Shown piece after piece: positions 18,169 to 26,030 of a stretch of DNA of 64,000 nt (position 1 is the stretch's first letter; every line of letters starts with the position of its first letter). The notes beneath the pieces are model-generated. The model was not told where the DNA came from. It saw only the letters and a program-made list of their open reading frames with translations, and made no database searches. This DNA is from SFWF01 sp045636705 (GTDB taxonomy: Bacteria; Bacillota; Clostridia; Oscillospirales; Acutalibacteraceae): NCBI GenBank assembly GCA_045636705.1, contig JAZTYA010000030.1, forward strand, positions 1-64,000. Direction: 5' to 3'. The translations under genes and the position numbers were made by a program.

Positions 18169-19044
18169 TTATTCTCCTTTAAGGATAATAACGTGTTTTT
18201 CAAGCAAGATTTCGGGTTTATAAGAAAGCTTTGCCTTGCGAAGTCCCTCAAGTCCTAAATCTTCTTCACGGTTTATATATTCATAGTCACCAAGCTCGTT
18301 TTTGGCAAACTCGCGGTTTATGACCGCATAGGCTGTTAAAAAGTCTTTGTCGGCCTTTTCGTAGTGAATGTCGAATAAGGTGTCGTTTATAGGGCTACCC
18401 AGCGTAAAGGCTACAATTTTATCCTCAACGGTTATCATTCCGCCTTTAACTCCTAAAACCTCTCGGTTGTTTAAAAGGAAATTAAGCGCCTTTTTCTCGG
18501 TAATAAGTCCTTCATCCTCTACCCCTTCATACCACTTGTCCGCAAAATACTGAACCTTAGGGATGTCGCCATCCTCAAGGCTTTTATACTGCCAGTTATA
18601 ATCCTTTGAAAACTTTGCTATGTGGTTTCGTTTCGAGTGGTACTTTTTGCCCGAAAGCATACTTAAATTTTCCCTTTTATAAATATACTCAAAACTATCT
18701 CTCATAGTAATTTGCGAAAAATCAGGGTAAAGCTCCTTAAAACGCTCAAATCTGCCACCCTCGGCTACCCAAATTTTAACTTCGCATCCGTTTTCTTTGC
18801 AAAACTCCTTTATCAGTTCAATTCCGTGAGCAATATCTCCGTAGGGCAAGGCAAAAAAGTAAGAGCCCTCTTCCCACATTCTGAAAATAAGGGTTTTCTC
18901 ATCAAGGTAATAAACTGTATTATACATCTTGTTCCAGATAATTAGGTTTGTGAAGTTTGATTCGCAAGAAAGCTCCTCTTCATCAAACATAATCTTGCCT
19001 ATCGTTTCTATATCACTGATAGTCGGAACCTTAAACTCAATCAT
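18169..19044 (-). CDS. DUF2156 / LPG-synthase C-terminal-like acyltransferase
   Basis: 291 residues resembling the catalytic double-GNAT domain of phosphatidylglycerol lysyltransferases (DUF2156), but with no transmembrane region, so it is a soluble, stand-alone version. Typical stretches are SGKKYHSKRNHIAKF, ITVEDKIVAFTLGSPI and DIHYEKADKDFLTAYAVIN, then YEYINREEDLGLEGLRKAK near the C-terminus. Such stand-alone proteins are frequent in Clostridia; their substrate is not established. Coupled to the following GNAT gene. Confidence 0.8.
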   Translation of the reverse strand: MIEFKVPTISDIETIGKIMFDEEELSCESNFTNLIIWNKMYNTVYYLDEKTLIFRMWEEGSYFFALPYGDIAHGIELIKEFCKENGCEVKIWVAEGGRFERFKELYPDFSQITMRDSFEYIYKRENLSMLSGKKYHSKRNHIAKFSKDYNWQYKSLEDGDIPKVQYFADKWYEGVEDEGLITEKKALNFLLNNREVLGVKGGMITVEDKIVAFTLGSPINDTLFDIHYEKADKDFLTAYAVINREFAKNELGDYEYINREEDLGLEGLRKAKLSYKPEILLEKHVIILKGE

Positions 19045-19126
19045 AAACGGCCTCGTTAATTGTTTTTTGTTAGTATATCATATTTTTCTAAAAATTTGCA
19101 ATATTAATGTTTAAGATAGAAAAAAT

Positions 19127-19158
19127 GACGCTATAGCGGATGTTACGGCTATAGCGTC
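19127..19158 (-). terminator. Terminator after mazF
   Basis: An eleven-base stem (GACGCTATAGC with its complement) and a ten-base loop, followed on the minus strand by ATTTTTTC. It isolates mazF from the acyltransferase pair downstream. Confidence 0.8.
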
Positions 19159-19194
19159 GTTTTACAAAACAAACTTCTTATTCTAAAAGATAAA

Positions 19195-19536
19195 TTAAAG
19201 TCCGAAGCTTACTGATAAAGCTTTATTAACCTGGTCCATTGAAATTACATCAAGCGTACCCATTTTCTCCTTTAAGCGTTTTTTATCTATGGTACGCACC
19301 TGTTCTAAAAGTACTATTGAATCCTTTGCAAGACCGCTTCCGGTCGCATTCACCTTTATATGCGTTGGAAGGTTGGTTTTATCCCTTTGGCTTGTGATTG
19401 CCGCCGCAATAACCGTAGGACTGTACCTGTTGCCGATGTCGTTCTGAATGATAAGTACCGGTCTTATTCCACCTTGTTCAGAGCCAACAACCGGACTTAA
19501 ATCTGCATAATAGATTTCTCCGCGTTTAATGGTCAT
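19195..19536 (-). CDS. MazF/EndoA-type endoribonuclease toxin
   Basis: 113 residues, normal for MazF of Bacillus/Clostridium type. Conserved segments: RGEIYYADLSP, GSEQGGIRPVLIIQND with the catalytic Arg, VIAAAITSQRDK with the catalytic Thr/Ser region, and DSIVLLEQVRTIDKKRL. It cleaves single-stranded mRNA at short motifs. The usual partner, a MazE/EndoAI antitoxin of about 80-95 codons directly upstream, is not here: the 162 bases upstream hold only a terminator of another gene. The antitoxin must be elsewhere or the gene has a different control. Confidence 0.92.
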   Translation of the reverse strand: MTIKRGEIYYADLSPVVGSEQGGIRPVLIIQNDIGNRYSPTVIAAAITSQRDKTNLPTHIKVNATGSGLAKDSIVLLEQVRTIDKKRLKEKMGTLDVISMDQVNKALSVSFGL

Positions 19537-19660
19537 TTTTTCACACCCTGATAAGTTTCTATTTCTATTCTTACCTTAAAAAGATGCTTTTAAACACATA
19601 AAGAAAATTTTTAAGGGGCTTTTGTTTTATTTTATGCGGACATACCTTTTAGTGTGAAAA

Positions 19661-19692
19661 AAGCTGCTTTAAGAAACCTCTTAAAGCAGCTT
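19661..19692 (-). terminator. Terminator after the cohesin-like protein gene
   Basis: A fourteen-base perfect stem (AAGCTGCTTTAAGA and complement) with loop AACC, followed on the minus strand by TTTTTTC. Strong intrinsic terminator. Confidence 0.88.
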
Positions 19693-19698
19693 TTAAAA

Positions 19699-21195
19699 TT
19701 ATTCGTTATCTTTATCTGATACCTTTATTGAATCAAACTGAAAAACTTCCTCATCGTCTTCATCATAATAGTCGTCATCATAATCTTCTCTTCTTGATGC
19801 TACCATTCTCACTATTAAAATAATGATTGCAACAAGTAACAAGAGTAGAATTGCAACGATTGTTATTGCAACGATTTTACCGTTTGTGTTGAGGTTTTTA
19901 AGATTGTCAAGGATATTGCCGGGTTCGGTATCTACTGCGGGCTCCTCTTCAACAGGCTCAACAATTATGCCGTTTGCTCTTTGCATTGTCTTTTCAACAA
20001 TATCGTATCTGTAAAAACCTGTGTTGGTCTGGCACTTTGCAAAGAAGAAAACAAATTCTGAATCGGCATCGGTTATTCTTTGATATGCTTGATATTCAAC
20101 GCCCTCGATTGTAACGGTTGTTAAGAGATATTTGTCGGTAATCTCACTCTCTTCAGGAGTTAACAACTGATACATATTTTTACCGACGGTGATAAAGGCA
20201 AACTTTGTTATATTGTTTTGCTTATCAATTCTATAGAACTCACCGTTTTCACCGTTTTCATCAACTAGGTAAATAAGGGTTGTTCCGCCGTCTGTAATTG
20301 CGGGATATTCTTTGTCGTTATATTTGTGTGAGGTTACTGCAAAACCTTCGTAGATAAGCTCTTGAGAAAAGTCTTCGGCAATGTATTTTTCTACGCCGTC
20401 AACGATTACCTTATCTTCGGCTACCGGTTCCTTTATTTCGGAGTTTGTTTCCTCGGAGCTTGTTTCCTCTGAAGAAGCGTTTTCGGCAGCTTGACGGGTA
20501 ATATTAAGGGTGTATGTTTTAACAGTTCCGTCTTCGGCAGTTACTATTACCTTTCTTGTGTTAGCTCCAACCTTCATCGTTTTGCTTCCTTCAACAGCGG
20601 TTGTTGCCTTGCCGTCCTGAGCCTCGATATAAAGCAAAACCTCTGTTACCGAGTTTGGAACGGTAACGGTATAGGTTGTTGTGTTTGCAGAGAAGTTAGG
20701 ACTCAAGGTTCCTGCAGAAGTTCTTAGATAACTTAGGTTAGCATTAGAAGACTTAGATGCAGATGCGTCCTTTACCTGTACGGAAGCACCTGAATCGGTT
20801 ATTTTTTGTTCGGTTTCAGAAACGTATACAGAATCAGTAATTGAGAAGGTTGCCTTGCCTGCTGCTATTGCCTTAAACTGAAGGTTCTCAACAAGACTTG
20901 TTTTTCCGTTTGAGGATAAAACTGTTTTTACAACACCCGCAGAGGTTGAGTTGCTGTTATCTCCCGAAACGAACTGAAAAACCTTTGGGTCATATTTAAT
21001 CAAACCCTGAGCCGCATACATTTCTTCGGTTGCATTGTAGCGCACTGTTACGGTAAGAATTTCTCCTACGTTCAGTTCGTTTTTGCTAAATGCTATAGAG
21101 GAAGTTCCTGCTGCAAAAACGTTCATAGTAAAAACGCTTAAGATAACGCAGGCGGTTATTAATAAGGCTATTGTGGTTTTAAGTGTCTTTTTCAT
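19699..21195 (-). CDS. Membrane-anchored cohesin-like / cadherin-like surface protein
   Basis: 498 residues: signal peptide (1-28); a cohesin-like beta-sandwich (about 30-142: AFSKNELNVGEILTVTVRYN, then AAQGLIKYDPKVFQFVSGD, then LQFKAIAAGKATFSITD); a cadherin-like beta-sandwich (about 149-236: NLSYLRTSAGTLSPNFSAN, YTLNITR); a Ser/Glu-rich linker; a 150-residue domain I cannot assign; a transmembrane helix (about 434-465); and an acidic Tyr/Asp cytoplasmic tail. Cohesins hold dockerins, and the gene immediately upstream encodes a dockerin protein, so this is probably its membrane receptor. ATG has AGAAGGAGC upstream and lies 22 bases after the partner's stop, so both are in one operon. Confidence 0.82.
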   Translation of the reverse strand: MKKTLKTTIALLITACVILSVFTMNVFAAGTSSIAFSKNELNVGEILTVTVRYNATEEMYAAQGLIKYDPKVFQFVSGDNSNSTSAGVVKTVLSSNGKTSLVENLQFKAIAAGKATFSITDSVYVSETEQKITDSGASVQVKDASASKSSNANLSYLRTSAGTLSPNFSANTTTYTVTVPNSVTEVLLYIEAQDGKATTAVEGSKTMKVGANTRKVIVTAEDGTVKTYTLNITRQAAENASSEETSSEETNSEIKEPVAEDKVIVDGVEKYIAEDFSQELIYEGFAVTSHKYNDKEYPAITDGGTTLIYLVDENGENGEFYRIDKQNNITKFAFITVGKNMYQLLTPEESEITDKYLLTTVTIEGVEYQAYQRITDADSEFVFFFAKCQTNTGFYRYDIVEKTMQRANGIIVEPVEEEPAVDTEPGNILDNLKNLNTNGKIVAITIVAILLLLLVAIIILIVRMVASRREDYDDDYYDEDDEEVFQFDSIKVSDKDNE

Positions 21196-21217
21196 TTTAT
21201 GCTCCTTCTACTTTCGG

Positions 21218-23524
21218 TTATTTTTGAACTATTAAGGTTTTTTCAAGCAGATGTTTTTGAACTCCTGCAAGGTCTATTATAGTAACCTTGCCGTCCTTAT
21301 TTACATCGGCCGCAGCCAGTTTGGCATCCTTTAGTACGCTTATTTCCAAAAGGTGTTTTTGCACAGTTGCTAAATCTATAATGCTGATTTTACCATCCGC
21401 ATTGATATCGCCGTAGATAACGATGCTCTTTGTCAAGGTTACCTTTCCTGCGGAATTTTTAATTTGAATTTTATCGCCCGTAACAATCGTTCCGGTCGTT
21501 TTTGTCTTGCCTTTTTCATCCAAAACTTTAACCGTGCCGTTTTCTACCTTTAGTTTTTTAATAAAGGTTTCAACGTCGGTTAACGGCGCCACGCCTGTAA
21601 GATTTTTGCCGTTGTTATAGTCGCCCTTAATTTCAGGTTCTATCGGTTTAGATGAGGTTGGCTTAGAAGAAGTTTCGTTTGATGAGCTTTCATCAGACGA
21701 TGTAGAATTTGAGGTTGAATTATCCGAAGAGTCAGAAGACGAACTTGAAGAATCTTCTTCAGGCTCAGGTTCCGCGTTGCCGTCCTTATGTACGGTAAGG
21801 GTGTAGGTTGAGGTTTTACCTGATGCGGCGGTTACTACTAGTGATATTGTGTTTTTTCCGCCTTTAAGCTTAACCTCTCCCGTACCTTTTACGCTAGCAC
21901 CACTTGGAACGGTTGCGTTAATTTTAATTTTGGTTGTCTTTTCGCCTACAACAAGGGTGTAATCCTTTGTATAACGGTCAAAGGTTGGGGAAATTTTGTA
22001 TCCCTTAACCGATAAAGACTCAAGGAAGTAGTTGTTTGCTCCCTTTGAGGTTGAAAGTGAAGTAGTATTTTTTTCGCTTGTGTCTTTATAAACAGGTATG
22101 CTAAACACGAGTGGCATAGAATCAACACCTGCGCCTGTATATGCCTTTTTAATGTTTGCGGCTTCCTGCACTGCACCCGACACGTTAGTCATATACTGAT
22201 TTATATAAAAATCAGGAACTATGACGTTATACTTTTTGTAATAAAGGGTATTTTGTCCGCGAGCCACAAAGTTATTGCCGTAATACTTTGCGCCGCCAAT
22301 AATAGATTTTGCCCTTGTATTCCAAGGACGGTCGTAGGTGCCTTTGGTTCCAATAAGACCCATTGCATAACGAAGTCCTCTTTGAACTGCGGTGTATCCG
22401 CCTTGAGCATAAGCGCCAATGTTAAAGTAATTGTAATATCCTTTGTATCCCGAAACTTTTCCCGAGATGCTGCCGCCTGTACCGCCTGTTCCCTGCTCAA
22501 CCAAAATCATTGCCGCAAGAATATAGGGGTTTACCTTGGACTTCTCTGCCGCTTTGATAAGCACGTCGGAATAGGTTTTATAGGTGTCTTCGGGGAAGCC
22601 TTTTTCGCTATCCATAAAGGTTCCCTTTAGAATTTTGTTAAGGCCTTTTTTGCTTTGGTATTTGCTGTTGTACGACTGGTCTAAAAATAGGAAAATATTT
22701 GACTCGTTAAGGAAGTTTCTAGGCTCTAAATAATAAGCCACCGTATCCTTATGAGCCGTAACCCAACCGCCTGAGTCGTAGGATGCATAGGTGTTGTTTT
22801 CCCAGTTGTAAGCACCAAATTCCATTGATTTTTGCGAATCAACGGTATACTTATCCTGTACCAAGGATTTGCCGACCTTACTTTCTTCCTCTAACGCCTC
22901 GTTAAAGGTCATGGTAAGATGGTCTGCCAAAAATACCCAGTCGGGATGCGCAGCATGAATCTGACGTAAAAGCACCTTATAACTTTCGGGAAATTTCTGT
23001 TTGGTTAACTTCTCTTCAAAGGCTTCATTATACACGTACTCGTATATAACCTGCACGTAATCAGCGCTTACGTATCCAAAACCTTTGTTGTATGATATTT
23101 TATACCATTTTTGTCCTTCCGAATCGATAACGTCCTCACCGACAATTACTACCTTATCTCCGTTTGCAAGGGTACCTAAACTCTTAGCTTTTACACTGGC
23201 TTCACGACGGACGTTAAGCGAATCTTGCACCGCCACGACGCCGTTTCTGTTTTCTTCAGAATCTGTTTTATCCGAGCTTGCATCTTTTGAACTCGTATTC
23301 TTGGAGCTTGCATCCTTTGAACTCGTTTCCTTTGAACTTGTGTTCTTGGAGCTTGCATCTTTTGAACTTGTATCTTTAGAACTTGTTTCTTTTGAACTCG
23401 TTGCTTTTGAACTTGCGTCCTTAGAGCTTGTCTCTTTGGCATAAGCAGAATTACCCATGAAGCAAACGTTCATAAGTAAACTAACACAAACTATAAAAGC
23501 TAATAACTTTTTTAATCTGTTCAT
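21218..23524 (-). CDS. Secreted SH3/glucosaminidase cell-wall hydrolase with C-terminal dockerin
   Basis: 768 residues: signal peptide (1-29); about 14 TSSK/DASSK repeats (about 31-90); SH3b domain (about 97-162, DSLNVRREASVKAKSLGTL); LytG/GH73-like N-acetylglucosaminidase (about 182-478, with AAMILVEQGTGGTGG supplying the catalytic Glu); a cadherin-like beta-sandwich (about 502-578); a Ser/Asp-rich linker; and a type I dockerin (about 702-765) with two calcium loops, GDINADGKISIIDLATVQKH and ADVNKDGKVTIIDLAGVQKH. It should cut peptidoglycan glycan strands while held at the surface through cohesin binding. The ATG at 23524 is set by GGAGGTGT upstream; the frame is open to 23584 but that part holds the promoter. 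Confidence 0.9.
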   Translation of the reverse strand: MNRLKKLLAFIVCVSLLMNVCFMGNSAYAKETSSKDASSKATSSKETSSKDTSSKDASSKNTSSKETSSKDASSKNTSSKDASSDKTDSEENRNGVVAVQDSLNVRREASVKAKSLGTLANGDKVVIVGEDVIDSEGQKWYKISYNKGFGYVSADYVQVIYEYVYNEAFEEKLTKQKFPESYKVLLRQIHAAHPDWVFLADHLTMTFNEALEEESKVGKSLVQDKYTVDSQKSMEFGAYNWENNTYASYDSGGWVTAHKDTVAYYLEPRNFLNESNIFLFLDQSYNSKYQSKKGLNKILKGTFMDSEKGFPEDTYKTYSDVLIKAAEKSKVNPYILAAMILVEQGTGGTGGSISGKVSGYKGYYNYFNIGAYAQGGYTAVQRGLRYAMGLIGTKGTYDRPWNTRAKSIIGGAKYYGNNFVARGQNTLYYKKYNVIVPDFYINQYMTNVSGAVQEAANIKKAYTGAGVDSMPLVFSIPVYKDTSEKNTTSLSTSKGANNYFLESLSVKGYKISPTFDRYTKDYTLVVGEKTTKIKINATVPSGASVKGTGEVKLKGGKNTISLVVTAASGKTSTYTLTVHKDGNAEPEPEEDSSSSSSDSSDNSTSNSTSSDESSSNETSSKPTSSKPIEPEIKGDYNNGKNLTGVAPLTDVETFIKKLKVENGTVKVLDEKGKTKTTGTIVTGDKIQIKNSAGKVTLTKSIVIYGDINADGKISIIDLATVQKHLLEISVLKDAKLAAADVNKDGKVTIIDLAGVQKHLLEKTLIVQK

Positions 23525-23555
23525 GCTTACACCTCCAAAAAATATCAACACGCCA

Positions 23556-23584
23556 ATTATACCAATTTCGACAGCTTCTGTCAA
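23556..23584 (-). promoter_or_regulatory. Consensus sigma-A promoter of the dockerin-hydrolase/cohesin operon
   Basis: TTGACA (23579-23584), 17 bases, TATAAT (23556-23561) with a TG one base before the -10 on the minus strand. Start of transcription would be about 25-30 bases ahead of the ATG. A strong constitutive promoter is implied. Confidence 0.75.
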
Positions 23585-23658
23585 CCGAATATACTATAAA
23601 ATATTGGTTTTATGTAAACCAAATTATGTAACGAAAACTAGATAATCCCTCTGTTTCT

Positions 23659-24540
23659 TTATCTTATGAAAGCAGTGGTAAGGGTTGTTGCCCAACTTTT
23701 ACCTGCAGGCAATAACGTAGCTGCGGGCTTGTCTTCCCATTTGGAGTTGGTGTTGCTCTCATCGGGAATGCTATGCCAAGGCTCAATGCAGACAAAACGA
23801 GGTTCTCCAGGCATTGACCAGATAAGGCAATAAGGAAAGCCTTCAATATTTACAACTACGGCACGAGAAGAGTCTTTTTCGTAAAGACCTAAGGTTTTTG
23901 ACCTTAATGCCGTCATGCAATGTGAATCGTTTGCAAAAAGCTTATCGGTTAGTGGTATAGCGGTAATATTTTTATCTAAAAAGTAGGTTTTACCGCTAAC
24001 GAGTCCATCCTTATCGGTTTCAATACAAAGGGGTGACTCGTTCTTTTCAAATCGGAGCTCGTAGTCCTTATACGTATGATTTTTATCAAAAGGAAGAGCA
24101 AAGCCCGGATGAAAGCCGATACCGAAACTAAATTCCTTTGAATCGGTATTTTCAACCGTTAGGGTGTGCTCTATTTTGTTTTCGCAGAGTTTAAAGGTAG
24201 AAATTAGTCTAAACTTAAAGGGCCAAATTGCTCTTGTTTCTTCCGAATCTGTAAGCAGAAACGTGGCTTCTGTTTCGGTTTTTTGAAGGTTTTCATGCTC
24301 AAGATTTCTTGCAAAACCGTGTATCTTGCAATTAGCATATTCCTTACCGTCAAGAAGATATCTGCCTTCCTTTAGTCTTCCCGTATATGGAAAAAGGATA
24401 GGAGCCTGTCCTGCCCAGACCTTCGGGTCGCCTTCCCAAATATGCTCGGCGCCGTCTTCCTTATGGATTACACTTTTAACCGAGGCTCCTTTTGTAGTAA
24501 GGGTTACCTTTAAAAAGTCATTTTCGATTATAAAGTCCAT
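23659..24540 (-). CDS. Aldose 1-epimerase family protein
   Basis: 293-residue galactose-mutarotase-like protein that interconverts anomers of hexoses or hexose phosphates. Landmarks: APILFPYTGRLKEGRY, the catalytic-loop KIHGFARN, EHTLTVENT and GIGFHPGFALPF with the second His, and a late acidic stretch PRFVCIEPWHSIPDE typical of the YeaD/LacX-like branch. ATG has AAAGGAG upstream. Single gene with its own consensus promoter. The exact sugar is unknown. Confidence 0.88.
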   Translation of the reverse strand: MDFIIENDFLKVTLTTKGASVKSVIHKEDGAEHIWEGDPKVWAGQAPILFPYTGRLKEGRYLLDGKEYANCKIHGFARNLEHENLQKTETEATFLLTDSEETRAIWPFKFRLISTFKLCENKIEHTLTVENTDSKEFSFGIGFHPGFALPFDKNHTYKDYELRFEKNESPLCIETDKDGLVSGKTYFLDKNITAIPLTDKLFANDSHCMTALRSKTLGLYEKDSSRAVVVNIEGFPYCLIWSMPGEPRFVCIEPWHSIPDESNTNSKWEDKPAATLLPAGKSWATTLTTAFIR

Positions 24541-24570
24541 ATTTTTCTCCTTTAAATATCTTTAAATTTA

Positions 24571-24599
24571 ATTATAACCTTTTATTCCGGCTATGTCAA
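24571..24599 (-). promoter_or_regulatory. Consensus sigma-A promoter of the aldose epimerase gene
   Basis: TTGACA (24594-24599), 17 bases, TATAAT (24571-24576) on the minus strand, about 30 bases ahead of the ATG. Confidence 0.7.
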
Positions 24600-24613
24600 C
24601 CAAGCATACCATC

Positions 24614-24642
24614 TTGACTATAAACAAAAACTATGTTATATT
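24614..24642 (+). promoter_or_regulatory. Sigma-A promoter of the CNNM/CBS pair
   Basis: TTGACT (24614-24619), 17 bases, TATATT (24637-24642), back to back with the epimerase promoter, leaving about 38 bases to the GTG start. Confidence 0.55.
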
Positions 24643-24680
24643 TAACTAAATATTTATAAATTAAAGGAGTTGGTTTTTAA

Positions 24681-26030
24681 GTGGACGACGGGTGTAGTTT
24701 ATCTCCTGACGGGCGATTGTTACAGTTATTACAGGTAGATAACAGCACGGTGATGAACGCTTTTTCACAAAACTTTGGAATAATAGTTGCTCTTTTCGTT
24801 TTGCTACTGTTCAGCGCATATTTTTCCTCGAGTGAAACTGCGGTTACGGCAATAAGCCGTGTGCGTATTAAAGCGATGGCAGAAACAGGAGAGAAAAATG
24901 CCAAAACTGCTTTAAAGCTTATTAAAAATTTTGAAAAAACTCTCTCAACTATTTTGGTCGGCAATAACATTGTAAATATTGCTCTTGGTTCTTTAACCAC
25001 TATTTTGGCTATTCATTTAGGGCTAGAACCGCTTGTTTTGACCATTATAGTTACTCTTATAGTAATTGTTTTTGGCGAGGTTGCTCCAAAGGCCATAACC
25101 AAAAACCTAGGCGAGCGCTATACCTTAGCCGTTGCGCCTTCGCTTAATTTCTTTTCGGTAATTTTAACACCTATTTCTTCCCTGTTTGCGCTTTTATCAA
25201 GACTTTTAACAAAGCTTTTTGCTAAAAAAGAAGCGCCATCCGTTACTGAGGACGACGTTATTGATATGATTGAAGATATGGAAGAGGACGGCGCTATTGA
25301 CTCGGATGAAAGTCGACTTCTTTATTCAGCTTTTGAGTTTGGCGACGTGTCGGTTAGCGATATTTTAACCGACCGCAGAGATATGGTGTGTCTTGACGTT
25401 AATTCTACTACCGATGAAATTTTAAGCTTTATAAAAAACGCCTCTTATTCCAGAATTCCTGTGTTTAAGGGCGACGTTGATAATATCGTTGGTGTTTTAC
25501 GTCTTCGCGAATATTTGGAAGTCTATCTTTCGGGCAAGTCTCCCGTTTTACGCGATATGCTTCACACACCTTTCTTCACTTCTCCGGATGCCAAGATTGA
25601 CGAGCTTTTGTCTGCTATGAAGAAGCTTAAAAAGCCTCTTGCCATAGTTAAGACCAGAGCCGGCAGAACCATAGGCATTGTTACTATGGAGGACATGCTT
25701 GAAGAGTTGGTTGGCGAAATTTTCGACGAGGCAGACCGCATTGAAGAAAAGTTCCGCGAGCTTGGCGATGATACCTTTGAGGTTAGCGCTGATTTGTCGG
25801 TTGTGTCGGCTTTTGAAATGATGGATTTTGAGGACTTCGACCGTGACGAATGCGGACATTACACCCTTCGTAAATGGGTTGGCAGACGACTTGGTCGCGT
25901 TCCGACCGTTGGCACAAAGCTTACCTACCGAAATCTTGATATTACGGTAAGTAAGGTCTTTAAAGGAAGACTTTTATGGCTTACCTTTAAGATTAATCCT
26001 CCAAAGGAAGAAAAGGAGGATGAAGAATGA
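24681..26030 (+). CDS. CNNM/CBS-domain transporter-like protein, first copy (CorC/HlyC family)
   Basis: 449 residues: four N-terminal hydrophobic segments of the CNNM type (GIIVALFVLLLFSAYFSS and VFGEVAPKAITKNLGERY are the signature parts), a CBS pair (DILTDRRDMVCL, SYSRIPVFKG, IVTMEDMLEELVGEI) and a C-terminal CorC_HlyC domain (about 365-445). Members export magnesium or cobalt or affect their homeostasis; 'hemolysin' in database names is historical. Start is GTG 24681 with AAAGGAG eleven bases upstream. It overlaps the next, paralogous gene by four bases. Confidence 0.9.
   Translation: MDDGCSLSPDGRLLQLLQVDNSTVMNAFSQNFGIIVALFVLLLFSAYFSSSETAVTAISRVRIKAMAETGEKNAKTALKLIKNFEKTLSTILVGNNIVNIALGSLTTILAIHLGLEPLVLTIIVTLIVIVFGEVAPKAITKNLGERYTLAVAPSLNFFSVILTPISSLFALLSRLLTKLFAKKEAPSVTEDDVIDMIEDMEEDGAIDSDESRLLYSAFEFGDVSVSDILTDRRDMVCLDVNSTTDEILSFIKNASYSRIPVFKGDVDNIVGVLRLREYLEVYLSGKSPVLRDMLHTPFFTSPDAKIDELLSAMKKLKKPLAIVKTRAGRTIGIVTMEDMLEELVGEIFDEADRIEEKFRELGDDTFEVSADLSVVSAFEMMDFEDFDRDECGHYTLRKWVGRRLGRVPTVGTKLTYRNLDITVSKVFKGRLLWLTFKINPPKEEKEDEE

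Noticed and set aside
23085..23444. Plus-strand frame opposite the SH3/TSSK region of the wall hydrolase.
   Set aside because: Shadow of the repeat codons; the opposite strand has signal peptide, domains and ribosome site.
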